From: an uncultured Cohaesibacter sp.
Lineage (GTDB): Bacteria > Pseudomonadota > Alphaproteobacteria > Rhizobiales > Cohaesibacteraceae
DNA: 64,000 nucleotides
Direction: 5' to 3'
Assembly: GCF_963676485.1 (NCBI RefSeq)
Contig: NZ_OY781114.1
Coordinates: forward strand, 2,992,501 to 3,056,500
The notes below the pieces were generated by a model. It was not told where the DNA came from. It did not search any database and was given only the letters and a program-made list of their open reading frames with translations. A program made the position numbers and the translations under genes. Of this stretch, positions 17,419-27,030 are shown in pieces. Every line of letters begins with the position of its first letter. The first letter of the stretch is position 1.

Positions 17419-19142
17419 GTGTGCGCCGCGCCTGAAGCTGAAACAATCTCAGTAGCAGAAACTCTTGCGCTCCTTGACGGAGATTTCGCCGCCTTTGCAA
17501 ACGGGGTTGCAGACGCTCGCTATGCCTTTTGGTTGGGGTCCGGCATTTCCTTTTGTCGTTTTCCGGGGCTGAAGCAGATCGTGGTGAAAGCGCTCGAGTT
17601 TCTGCGAATGCGTGTAGGCTCAGTTCCCGACACCTGCCCCTTCCACGCCGGCTTGGTGCGAGCCTTTGGTATCGCCAATTTGAGTGCTGATGAGCGCGAA
17701 TCCATCGACCTTTCTGCCCCAGTCGAGGACTGGCCGGTCGTGGACCTCCTTCGAGATCGGCTCAGTGGTCAGTACGCTGCTTTTCTCAATATTGATATCG
17801 ACGGGAACCGCTCGATCTTATGGTTTGGGAAGCGGCCGACGTAGCCGCGACCTATGCTGATCCGACGGTATTGCCCGATGCTGAGCACTACGCAATTGCT
17901 GCTCTCGTTAGGGAAGGGCTGGTCACAGAGCTTCCGTCGGCCAATTGGGACGGGCTTATCGAAAAGGCGATGGGGGAACTGACAGGAGAGCCCAACGGGC
18001 TGAAGGTGTGTGTGAGGGCCCAGGATCTGCAAGCGCCCGACCAGAAGGCAACTCTCATCAAGTTCCATGGCTGCGCCATAAGAGCAAGCGAAGATGAAGC
18101 CACCTACCGCCCTTATCTCGTGGGTGCCCAATGGCAGATCGACGGCTGGGAGACCAATCCGAGGACCCAGGCCTTGGCTCAGTACCTCATAAGCGTGGCG
18201 ATTACCAAGCCCACGTTGATGCTCGGCTTCTCCGCTCAAGACGCCAACATCCGCAAAGTTTTTGGCCTCGCGGCGGCCACACAAAACTGGGCATGGCCGG
18301 GCGAACTGCCGGCCTACGTGATGGCAGAAGATTCGATCGGCGAAGCGCAGACCGCGCTTCTTGGAAACGTCTATCCCGATCAGTTTGCAGGGGATGATAG
18401 AGCGGCGATCAAGCGCAGCGCTCATCTCCGAGCGTTCGCCAAACCACTCTTGCCCGCTCTGCTTTTGTGGACCTTCGCAGCGAAACTTCGGCGCCTTGCT
18501 CGACTTGGCGCATTCGATCTTTCCGATGCGATGGCAACCTGGGTCGACGACGGAATCCAGTCGTTCCGCAATCGAATAGCTGCAACTGACGACGGCGACC
18601 ATCTTAGATTTGTGCGTTCGCTGGTTTTCGGTCTCTCTCGTAGTAAGCGCATATTCCTTTCTGGGAAAAACGAGATCGATGCCACTCGATATGAGCCTCT
18701 GACGCCTATCCCCCTAAACCAGATGAACCAGGACCTGGAGTCGGAGACGAACGGTTTGCCGGAAGGGGCCATGATTGTTGCGGCTCTAGCCCAGGGTGCT
18801 GAAGCGGGAGACTGGTCGCTAAAATTACCTCAGGCGCCCGACACCAAGAATGGTAGTGTTGAGGTCACCAAGGGTACTCGTACTGACCGCGTATTCTTGC
18901 TTGGCAGACCTGAGGCCGAGCTGGCGCTTTTCGATAGCGAGGCGATTCTTGACGAGGACGAAGACGTAATTCTTATCCACGCGCATCATATCCATGAGAG
19001 ACTGCCCCGTTCACCGAGTCGTGCACCCGGGCGAACGGCAAGGTCTCCCGGCCCCCGACGCCTAAGCATGGCAAGCTTACTTACAGTGGACGGAACTCCA
19101 GGCGAACTGATGGAACGATTTAAGCTTGAGGCAAACCTATGA
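17419..19142 (+). pseudogene. Lamassu-type LmuA-like protein with SIR2 NADase domain, frameshifted
   Basis: Two overlapping frames encode one SIR2 protein. The first (17419-17844) holds the NAD-binding GSGIS at residues 40-44. The second (seen from 17820) holds SANWDGLIE, the presumed catalytic His in FHG, and GFSAQDANI. Adding one G to the GGG run at 17803-17805 joins them smoothly as NIDIDGEPLDLMVWEAAD, giving 574 residues. SIR2 effectors of antiphage systems deplete NAD. The C-terminal half would be the ABC-three-component type tail. Its stop overlaps the next gene (ATGA). As written the protein is split between catalytic motifs and should be inactive. Confidence 0.75.
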
Positions 19143-19720
19143 ACATGAGTGCTCCGGTCGAGCGGGTGGTCGCCTTCCTAAAGGATGCAAATTTCCGGCT
19201 CCTGCCACCCCCTTTCGTCATCAGTCAGACAACCTTTGAATTTCCTGCGGTCATGATGGGACCTGGGAATGCAAGCGAAATCGTTCTCGTTTGCGATACA
19301 GTAGATGCGAAGGACGCCGAAATCGTTCGCCGTATACATGGTGTCGCACGAGCGCTGGATATTGCGCGGGCGCGCAATCCGTTGACCGCTGTTCTGGTAG
19401 GTCCGCGGTTGAATCCCGATTACCTGAACAAGGTAATGCAAGTTTGTCGTGCGCTCTCTGTGGGCACGGTTCCCGCTGTGCCAGACGAGACAAGAACTCA
19501 TCTTTCGAATTGGCTCGCGGTCCTCACGCCGCTCGACCAAATCGACACGGACGGTGTGGTCGCCGATCCTATGTCAACTCTTGAGACGCTCATCGACGAT
19601 TTGAGCCCGGAGGTGAAAGCGCTGAGCGACCAAATGTCCAACGGAGCGGAAGCCGTTGAGGCCGCCGTAAACGAGTTGCTGTCAGAACATCTGACAGCCG
19701 CTTGGGGGGATGATGCATGA
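19139..19720 (+). CDS. Lamassu LmuC-like middle component
   Basis: A 193-residue protein with no recognisable catalytic motif, coupled by ATGA overlaps to both neighbours (19139 and 19717). Size, position between a SIR2 effector and an SMC-like ATPase, and tight coupling match LmuC, the middle component of type II Lamassu / ABC-three-component systems. The identification is by context; sequence alone does not name it. The frame is intact. Confidence 0.65.
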   Translation: MNMSAPVERVVAFLKDANFRLLPPPFVISQTTFEFPAVMMGPGNASEIVLVCDTVDAKDAEIVRRIHGVARALDIARARNPLTAVLVGPRLNPDYLNKVMQVCRALSVGTVPAVPDETRTHLSNWLAVLTPLDQIDTDGVVADPMSTLETLIDDLSPEVKALSDQMSNGAEAVEAAVNELLSEHLTAAWGDDA

Positions 19721-22157
19721 ACGCTCGTCTCACTCAGGTACAAATCTCAGATTTTCGCAGCATCCGAGGCAAGATCACTGTGCCCCTCGATGCGCCTGTG
19801 GTGTTGGTTCATGGCCCGAACGGAAGCGGCAAGACCAGTCTTCTGTCTGCCATCGAACTCGGGCTTACAGGGGCGGTCTCTTCTTTGCAGCGGTATGACG
19901 CTGCCTATGCTGAAAACCTCGTCCATCTGGACGCCCAATCGGGGAAAGCATCGGTCATCGTTAGTGCTGAACACGATGAGATTCCGGCGAAGCCAAGTGA
20001 ACTTGTCGTCGAGAATGGAAACATCCGCGGGATGCCGCTCCTATCCGAGCTACAAAGCCGGTTCTTTTCCGAACGATCGCTACTTGCCCAGGCAACGTTA
20101 GGCCGGTTATTGGAAATCTACGAAGAAAGCGATGCCCGTAAATCGACAAGCCCTCTCACACGATTTGTGAACGACCTCTTGGGGCTCGATCAACTCGATG
20201 CTCTTGTGGATGGTCTGCACGCATCCGGGGACAAGCGCCGCCTGGTGAAGAGCTTGCCGCTTTATGGCGAGGTCAGCGATGAACTTGCCGATCACGACGA
20301 GAAGGTGAACCGACTCGAAGAGGCCGTGACGACTTCGAAAGAGCGTCTGACGGAGAGCCAAGCAGCGCTTGAGCAGGCGCTTGAGCCGTTCGGCCTCAAG
20401 TCCGTGGACCAGGTCGGCGAAGATCGTTCCGGCCTCGGTGATGCAGAGACGGAGCGCCGTCGCTCAGTTGAGACCAACGCGCTTAGGCGTGAAATAGAGG
20501 CAGCTCTGTCGTTGTGGCGGCGGCTTGAACAGCAACCTGGGGCAGAGGCCCGGTCAACAGCCGAATCTGAACTCCGCGCTCATCAAGCCGAACTGGATGC
20601 GTGGGCAACGAGCAAGCGCGCTGCGCTGGAGGCAGCACTTGCGGCGGCCGCATCGCTCTATGCGGACCTGTCTCCAGCCCGGTCTGTAGGGTGGAGCGCA
20701 TCGCATGCAGAAGCGGTCCGCGAGCTGTCTGAATTGCGGTCTAAGACGGAAGCACACCTCGCCCGTGACGAGAATGCACGTAAGGAGCTTACTGACTTCC
20801 GCGAAACCTTGACAAAGGCGAGAGCCCGCGAGGCGCGGCTGGATGAGAGTCTTGGCGCTCTGGCTGCAAACAGCGGAAACCTCGCTCAGGCGCTATCTGA
20901 GCTGGCACCACTGGTGGATAGCGAGATCTGCCCTGTGTGCCAGAGGGATTTTTCCGAAACCGGCCCCACACCGTTACGAGCGCATCTGGCTACACATATT
21001 GCGTCATTATCGCAGTCCGCCAGCAAGCTGCGCTCAGTCGCCGACGAACGCCAGACAGTGCGAAATGAGATAACCAAGCACGAACAGTCGCTCAACCGCT
21101 TACAAGAAACCGTGCTCGTGGATGATGAATTGACGTCGCTACGTAACTGGCGGGCATCTCTCAGTGACACTGTTCGCCAACTAAAAGAGACGGAAGGTGC
21201 AGCGAATGAGGATGACGCTCTCGCGGCTGCTGTTGCCTCAGCTTCCGAACGTCTGGCAAAATTGTGCAGCGATGAGGAAACCTTGATCGGTGTCTGGAGA
21301 TCTGTTGCCGGGCTCGCCGCGCAGCTTGGCCTTAAGCCTCCCGCGGAAAGTGATGACATCGGCGTTGTCTTGGAAACGTACCTTGCGGCGGCCGATCAGT
21401 CATTGGAAACGGCCACCTGCCGGGAACAGGACCGTAGGAAGGCCGAGGAGGCGTTAGAACAGCATTCCATTTCTCTCGCACGATTGGGAGATCTGGAAAG
21501 CGACCTCAAGTCGGCGCGAGCTGATCAGAAGCGCGTGAAAGATGCAGTCAAGTCGGCGGATGATGTACGAGCTGAAATTCGCAAGCTATCGGACCGTGCG
21601 GTAGAGGCGCGGACCTCTGTGGTGCGAGACGTCTTCAATGAGTCACTCAACAAAGTATGGAGCAATCTTTTTGCCCGTCTGGCGCCTGAAGAGCCGTTTT
21701 TGCCGGCTTTCGAACTGCCGGACAAAGGCAAGGGACCGGTCGAAGCAAAGCTCATTACCCGCTATCGCGGGGATGACCGCGGGGCAATCCCAAGGCGATG
21801 CTAAGCGCGGGGAACCTTAACACTGCAGCGCTGACACTGTTTCTTTCACTGCACTTATCCGTGAAGCCGCTTTTGCCCTGGCTTGTGATTGACGATCCGG
21901 TCCAAAGCATGGATGAGATTCACATTGCGCAATTCGCAGCGCTTCTCCGGACACTCTCTAAACAACGGGGACGCCAGGTCATCATTGCTGTCCATGAACG
22001 CCCGCTTTTTGAGTACCTTTCGCTGGAACTGAGCCCAGCGTCGCCAGGTGACAAGCTCATCACCGTCGAGCTTTCAAAAGACAGCGAGGGCCATACGATT
22101 TGCAGTCCCGAACCTATAATATGGGATTCTAGTACAGTGTTTCGTGCTCAGGCATGA
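19717..22157 (+). pseudogene. Lamassu LmuB-like SMC/Rad50 ATPase, frameshifted near 3' end
   Basis: Rad50-like ATPase. The first frame (19717-21804) has Walker A GPNGSGKT at residues 33-40, long coiled coils, and a zinc-hook CPVC at residues 405-408. The last 120 residues, with the signature LSAGNLNTAAL and Walker B LPWLVIDDPVQSMDE, are in another frame to 22157. Restoring one G in the GGGG run at 21781-21784 joins them as DDRGGNPKAMLSAGN and gives 813 residues. SMC-like LmuB senses DNA ends or unusual DNA and releases the effector. Without the signature and Walker B the truncated product cannot form an ATPase site. Confidence 0.78.
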
Positions 22158-22532
22158 AAACCTGCCTTGCTGACGCCTAACATCTATGAGGAAGAGATCT
22201 GCAAGCATCATGCGAGTGTAGACGAAGGTTTGCAGATGGCGATGGTGTGCCCAGCCGCATGGCAGCTTATTAGAAATGGCCTTGATCGACTAAACGGCCG
22301 CAATGGGGGCGCGAAGCTGCCATCGTTTGAGACCACAGCGAACGTTCACTCCGGGCCGATTGCAAAGCGCGGATCTGGATGAGCGGTTGACATCATGACA
22401 CGTCGTACTCGACCGCTTAGAGCCCGTCTTGACCAATATCGCAGCATGATCTAGCGTTTGTCATCAGTAAGCCATACATGGCTTTCGTGAGATTTCCAGT
22501 CGAAATTAACTTAGTTATTGAGAGATGCAATC
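22158..22532. other. Stretch after the defence operon, no supported gene
   Basis: A 71-codon frame from TTG 22167 has no motif and no ribosome site, so I do not call it. No terminator stem was found. The right boundary of the putative island may lie here or further right. Confidence 0.35.
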
Positions 22533-23003
22533 ATGAAAACTAGAGCGGCTGACGTTGGCGACGTCGAACAAATGAGCGCATTTCTCAAAGAACTGACAGC
22601 GGCTGGAAAGCGAAAGAGTCCTGACGACGAGAGTTTCGTACGCGCGCACTATATTGAAGGTCCGAGTAAGATTTGCTGTACGGTGGTCGAGGAAAATGGT
22701 GTCGTACTTGGCTTTCAGTCTCTAATACGTGCATTAGCTGGCAATCCCTACGGGGTCGAATCTGGCTGGGGTATCATCGGTACGCACATTCGACCGTCCT
22801 CTGCTCGCCGAGGTGTGGGACGTGCGCTTTTTGAAGTTAGCAGCAGCTTAGCCAGAGAGGCTTCAATTGCACAGATTGATGCGACCATTGCGGCAGACAA
22901 CTTGGAAGCACTAGCCTACTATGAAGCGATGGGGTTTCGAACATATCGAACGCCAGAAGGTTTAATCTGCAAACGGTTCGGCGTTGTGTCTCAAAAAAAG
23001 TAG
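22533..23003 (+). CDS. GNAT family N-acetyltransferase
   Basis: A 156-residue acetyltransferase from ATG 22533 (GAGAG site; an in-frame TTG lies five codons earlier). Acetyl-CoA motif A is visible as IRPSSARRGVGRALFE, and the C-terminal DNLEALAYYEAMGFRTYR is the usual GNAT ending. Such proteins acetylate small amines, drugs or protein N-termini; the substrate cannot be read. It stands alone, followed by a copy of the dispersed repeat. Confidence 0.88.
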   Translation: MKTRAADVGDVEQMSAFLKELTAAGKRKSPDDESFVRAHYIEGPSKICCTVVEENGVVLGFQSLIRALAGNPYGVESGWGIIGTHIRPSSARRGVGRALFEVSSSLAREASIAQIDATIAADNLEALAYYEAMGFRTYRTPEGLICKRFGVVSQKK

Positions 23004-23090
23004 TTGCGTTGAAATTCGTGCAAATGGCCATTGCGACAGGGGCATCCAACGACAGCCAAGTCCAACCAACCTGCCTCTGAGTTTGTGAGA

Positions 23091-23243
23091 ATGCTGCTCT
23101 TTGTTCGAATGGCAGCAATGGGGAAGCGGCCTTGCTGAAATTTTTAATTGACGACCGGCAGCAACGGGCTGCGACCGCTATGCACGAGCCTGAATGACTG
23201 TTTCCTATTACTGGCGCGCTGCACCAGTCCGGTTCGAGCCCAA
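23091..23243 (+). repeat. Dispersed intergenic repeat, copy 2
   Basis: Contains TTCGAATGGCAGCAATGGGG, the GCGACCGCTATGC region and a tail GCGCTGCACCAGTCCGGTTC shared with other copies. It fills the gap after the GNAT gene; nothing else is seen between 23004 and 23384. Confidence 0.75.
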
Positions 23244-23384
23244 GGTGGACATTGAAACCATGGCGAGGACACGCATTAGGTGCTTAGCGGCAGCAATATT
23301 TTTGGAGTTCTTGACCAATCAAAATAGTGCCTGCAGCTAGAGCTGAGATGATGCAAAAATTTGACCAAGACATCGGCTCATCCC

Positions 23385-24053
23385 CTATTCATCCACGATC
23401 CGGCATTTCGTAAGCTGCCAATCAATTTTTGGTTTAATCTTTGCTTCCCATAAGGCCATCGCCAAGCCATCGCTCATGAACAGCTTGCCAGGCACAGTGG
23501 GCTCTATCCAAATGTCTGGTCCTTCCTCAGCCCTCACCGTTACGACGACATCACCATCCGCTTCCGGATAGACATCCCAAGGTTGAAGGTTCCGTTCCTT
23601 ATCAAAATAGGACGCGAAGACCTTTTGGCTTTGCTCGGCCACGAACGTATCTTTTTGGTTGCCAAAATGCAGAAAATAGTAGCTGCCTGGGTAGAGTGTT
23701 GTTTCATCGGCTTGATAGATCGGGAATGGTACTAGTCCACCCGCCCCCATATCGAACCGGGAAAAGATATCTGCAAGGTCTCGCTTTATAGCCAGAAAAC
23801 CAGCGGCCCAGAAAATCGATTTCATTTTTTTGAAGCGATTTTCGTCATAAACTGCAAAAGCCTCGGGAAAATCATTTCTGCTCAAAATTTCTCCTTTAAT
23901 ACAATTATCCATTGAAGTGATTACGTGTTTTGGCTTAACAGGGCTTATGTATCGCTCGTATGGTTGTTCCCAGGGCTCGCCATAGAACTTTGCACGTAGT
24001 CCCGGCCGGTCACCCAACCGTTGATCACTTGTCACATCGCAGAACCAAACCAT
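23385..24053 (-). CDS. Imm11-like (DUF1629) immunity family protein, tentative
   Basis: A 222-residue soluble protein behind a good AGGAG site. The stretch GFLAIKRDLADIFSRFDMGAG followed by LVPFPIYQADE resembles Imm11-type immunity proteins of polymorphic toxin systems. No toxin gene is beside it. If correct it would be an orphan immunity gene, which bacteria often keep against kin toxins. The family call is from overall pattern and is uncertain; the coding frame itself is convincing. Confidence 0.55.
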   Translation of the reverse strand: MVWFCDVTSDQRLGDRPGLRAKFYGEPWEQPYERYISPVKPKHVITSMDNCIKGEILSRNDFPEAFAVYDENRFKKMKSIFWAAGFLAIKRDLADIFSRFDMGAGGLVPFPIYQADETTLYPGSYYFLHFGNQKDTFVAEQSQKVFASYFDKERNLQPWDVYPEADGDVVVTVRAEEGPDIWIEPTVPGKLFMSDGLAMALWEAKIKPKIDWQLTKCRIVDE

Positions 24054-24120
24054 ATCTTTCTCCTAACTTTTCGACTCTTGGTATTTGAGCAGAAAAGGTA
24101 CGTTTTGCAACGTCTCCTTA

Positions 24121-24305
24121 GTCCGCTCTCCCGCCATCTGATTGCTAAAAATGCTGCGCATCAATCGAATGACCGGGATTGGGAAGCAGTCCGGCAACGC
24201 TTGCTCATCGATGAATGTCGCCTCTGGGCCGCGACTGCTATTCATGCGCCTGATTTACCGTTTCCAATCACTGGTGCGTTGCGCCAGACTGCTTTGAGCC
24301 CAGAT
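24121..24305 (+). repeat. Dispersed intergenic repeat, copy 3
   Basis: Shares CGCCATCTGATTGCTAAAAA, the CATCGATGAATGTCGCC box, GGGCCGCGACTGC and a tail ending in TTTGAGCCC with other copies. Lies between the Imm11-like gene and the LysE pseudogene. Confidence 0.8.
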
Positions 24306-24386
24306 GCGCCTTCCTGAAAAAGCTCTTGACTTGACCTGATATCTATAGCTGGCTCGATGGACACGAATTTGTTGGGAGGTAAAATT

Positions 24387-25007
24387 ATGGAACTTCACGT
24401 CTGACTCGCGTTCGCGTTCGCTTCAATCGCTCTGCTGCTGATACCGAGGCCGACCGTGCTTTTGATTTTAAGCTATGCCATTAGCCAGGGCCGTCGGGTT
24501 GCTCTGGCGACGGTTGCGGGGGGTGCACTAGGCGATCTTGTTGCCATGTCTGCGTCTCTGGCGGGGCTGGGCGCATTGGTTCTGGCGTCTTCCAAGCTAT
24601 TCATTCTTTTGAAGTGGGTCGGGCGATCTATCTTGTGTATCTCGGGATCAAGTTGTTTAGGAGTGCACCAGATGCCTCCTTGGGGATGCTGGACGATGCG
24701 CCCGTAACATCCCCTTGCAAGGTCTTTGCGCATTCCACTGCGGTTACTGCTCTCAACCCAAAGTCCATTGTTTTCTTCATCGCTTTCGCCCCTCAGTTCA
24801 TCAATCCGAACACAGCTTTGGCACCGCAGTTCGGGGTGCTTGTTGTTACCTTCGTCGGCTTCGCAGCAACCAATGCACTTGCCTATGCCCTGCTCGCAGA
24901 AAAGCTGCGCCAGAAAATCGTCCGTCCGTGTTGCCATTTTTGACTAGGCTGGGCGGCGGTGCACTTGTGGCAATGGGGGCGCAACCGCTACGCTTCGTCG
25001 TGCTTGA
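24387..25007 (+). pseudogene. LysE/RhtB family amino-acid exporter, degraded
   Basis: Remains of a LysE-family exporter. MELHV is followed by TGA at codon 6 where the family has Trp, and the frame continues LAFAFASIALLLIP. Frame changes occur at the GGG run 24621-24623 (KWVG to AIYLVYLGIKLF), near 24905-24925, and at the G5 run 24975-24979, before the ending GGATATLRRA and TGA at 25005. Adding one base at each of the three sites gives 207 residues, the usual family length. The nonsense codon plus three shifts make it a true pseudogene. No gene is seen from 25008 to 25159. Confidence 0.85.
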
Positions 25008-25159
25008 TCGCAATGCTTCAGGTAACCTTGTCCGCGGGGCCGAATTTCGCCCCGGGTTCTTCTACACCAAGCCACGGCTGCCCGCTTCGGGGATGCGGCA
25101 CTGCAACGCGTGCTCATGATCGACTGCTGATTGGCGGCAGATACAAGAATGGAAATGCC

Positions 25160-25993
25160 CTAGTTCAAGTAGGGCATCTTCAGCTCGTCCGTGCGGTTCA
25201 GATGGACTTTGCCATCAGTCCTCAGATAGAGACGGCATGACAAAACTGTCCAGACTGAGTCTAAGACATACCCAACCATCCTGAGGATCGCGTTCGTTGC
25301 GAGCACACCCGCAACCATTCCAATATTCAATGGAGAGGCAACACTCGCCTCGAGTGGGAATGAACTAAGGGCAACCCAGATCGCCATTCCAAAAACAATC
25401 AGCGGTAGGCTGCGCACCATAGCATAGATGAGGACTTCGGGAATACGTCGGAATGCATAGAGAACATCTGCGTTGCCGCCTGCAATCTTCGCAGCAAACA
25501 AGGCATTCAAGATCCCCGTGACGCAGCAGAAAATGAAGTAACAACCAATGAGCCAGCCCCATGTGCCTGGAGAGGACTTCCAAGTGTCAACAACATTGCC
25601 CCCGGCAAGGAAGGGCGCAACGACATTCGGAACAAACGTATTAAAAAACAGATAGAGAGCTGGAATGACAAACACGAGTATCAGCAGTAATTTTAGCTGG
25701 ACCTTTATCCAGAAGCGGAAGAACAGCCGAAAATCCAAGTCATACCTGATCTTGAGAGGATCGGAGCGCAGCACCCCATTGTAGCGTGAGTAGAAGACGA
25801 GCACCCAAGCGACGCAGTATCCCGCGTTGAAGATCAAGGTTCCAACTATACTGGGAACCAGAGACACACCGAGTAATTCAGCGAGAGGCAGGATCAGGAA
25901 CAGAAGAAACTCAAAGCACACCAATTGCAAATAACGCCATTTCAATCTCCAGAACAGTTGCCAACCATCGCGATAAACCACTTCTGAAAACAC
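25160..25993 (-). CDS. Uncharacterised multi-pass membrane protein
   Basis: Not recognised. About six to seven hydrophobic helices in 277 residues, with a long polar N-terminal part containing WRLKWRY. GTG 25993 is chosen because a GGGAGG site lies five bases before it; an in-frame GTG at 26008 would overlap that site. It faces the LysE pseudogene and has no clear operon partner. It could be a transporter-like or DUF-type membrane protein; no motif decides. Confidence 0.7.
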   Translation of the reverse strand: MFSEVVYRDGWQLFWRLKWRYLQLVCFEFLLFLILPLAELLGVSLVPSIVGTLIFNAGYCVAWVLVFYSRYNGVLRSDPLKIRYDLDFRLFFRFWIKVQLKLLLILVFVIPALYLFFNTFVPNVVAPFLAGGNVVDTWKSSPGTWGWLIGCYFIFCCVTGILNALFAAKIAGGNADVLYAFRRIPEVLIYAMVRSLPLIVFGMAIWVALSSFPLEASVASPLNIGMVAGVLATNAILRMVGYVLDSVWTVLSCRLYLRTDGKVHLNRTDELKMPYLN

Positions 25994-26204
25994 ATCTGCC
26001 TCCCACACTCACTCGTATCAGTAGTTCGGCCACCGATCGAGAAAACTATCGCACTTGCGCACAGAACGAGGATGTCGGGACAACTTCTCGCAGATATTTT
26101 GCATGTCTATGACCAATAGATAGATTGATAAAATTAATGGATGAAATACACGTAAATTAATCTCATAAATTGTATTTACGTTAAAAGAACTTTTCCTTGT
26201 TGTC

Positions 26205-26265
26205 CATTGCTCGCTAATGACCGGTAAGGGCCGCGATTACCAGTTTGATTGATCGAACTGAACCC
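26205..26265 (+). repeat. Dispersed intergenic repeat, fragment
   Basis: Only GGGCCGCGATTACCAGTTTG and a few neighbouring bases match the middle of better copies. It lies in an AT-rich gene-free stretch (26009-26345). Confidence 0.4.
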
Positions 26266-26345
26266 GATGATTTCGCAATGAGGCAGGCAGCTTGGAGCCA
26301 TCAATTCCATAACAAGCAACCGGCGTTAAGGGCCGCTTTGGTCTA

Positions 26346-26555
26346 TCAACGACAGATCTTTCTGGAGACGAGAACAATCACCAAAACTACCAAGAGCATG
26401 CTTATTGCCGGGAGTGCAACATACCCAATTGGAACTCAAAAATATTTCGGTCCATACTCGGCGACGAGGTGGTCACATTCCCGAATCTCCATTGGAAGAT
26501 AAGCAATAAATGCCACTAGAAGAAAAAAGAGAACCAAACCGATTTTCTTGATCAT
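26346..26555 (-). pseudogene. Small two-helix membrane protein interrupted by TGA
   Basis: On the minus strand ATG 26555 opens a 39-residue frame beginning MIKKIGLVLFFLLVAFIAYL, ending in TGA at 26436. The same frame continues VPIGYVALPAISM and a second hydrophobic helix to TGA at 26346. The two parts together look like one 69-residue protein with two transmembrane helices and one in-frame TGA. No selenocysteine context is evident, so a nonsense mutation is likelier. The ribosome site is weak. Confidence 0.4.
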
Positions 26556-26642
26556 TGAGCTACTCAAGCCTTCGTCCCGCGGAAATCGGGATACCAAAGC
26601 TAGTGTATACTGTTTTAGGTGAACGAAGCGACATGAAGGTCT

Positions 26643-26822
26643 TCTCTGTCCGCCCTTCCGTCATCTGATCGCTGAAAATGCAGCAGTTTGAACGAATGGC
26701 GGCAATGGGGAAACTGCATTCAAGCGTGTTGTTCCAGACGAGAGGCCGCTAATGGGATAGTTACAACGCGAGATCGTAAAGCCCACGAATGCCCGCATTG
26801 GGCCGCCATTGTTAATCATTGG
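26643..26822 (+). repeat. Dispersed intergenic repeat, copy 4
   Basis: Shares TCCGTCATCTGATCGCTGAA, GCGGCAATGGGGAA and GAATGCCCGCATTGGGCCGC. It has about 60 extra bases in the middle compared with other copies. Confidence 0.75.
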
Positions 26823-27030
26823 GCTAGAAAGGTCTTTTCAATCGGTGGTGCATAGTTTTGCCAAAATCGAGGGCGTTCTCCGCTAAAAAGTAAATGCTTT
26901 CTGCAAATGGCTGAGTTCGACTGAGGCAATATACCACACGGTATCGGAGTATTATTCACTAAGTAGTACCGACTTCTGGCTGTGAGCTCTGGTACAATCG
27001 TTGGAAACACGAAGAAGAGTTAGTGTTCCC

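Noticed and set aside
22167-22382. 71-codon frame after the ATPase gene
   Set aside because: TTG start without ribosome site and no motif; kept only as a note on the gene-free stretch.
26436-26438. TGA as selenocysteine codon in the small membrane frame
   Set aside because: The protein has no redox context and no obvious stem-loop follows; a nonsense mutation is simpler.
26245-26502. 85-codon plus-strand frame
   Set aside because: Antisense to the two-helix membrane frame and lacks a ribosome site or motif.
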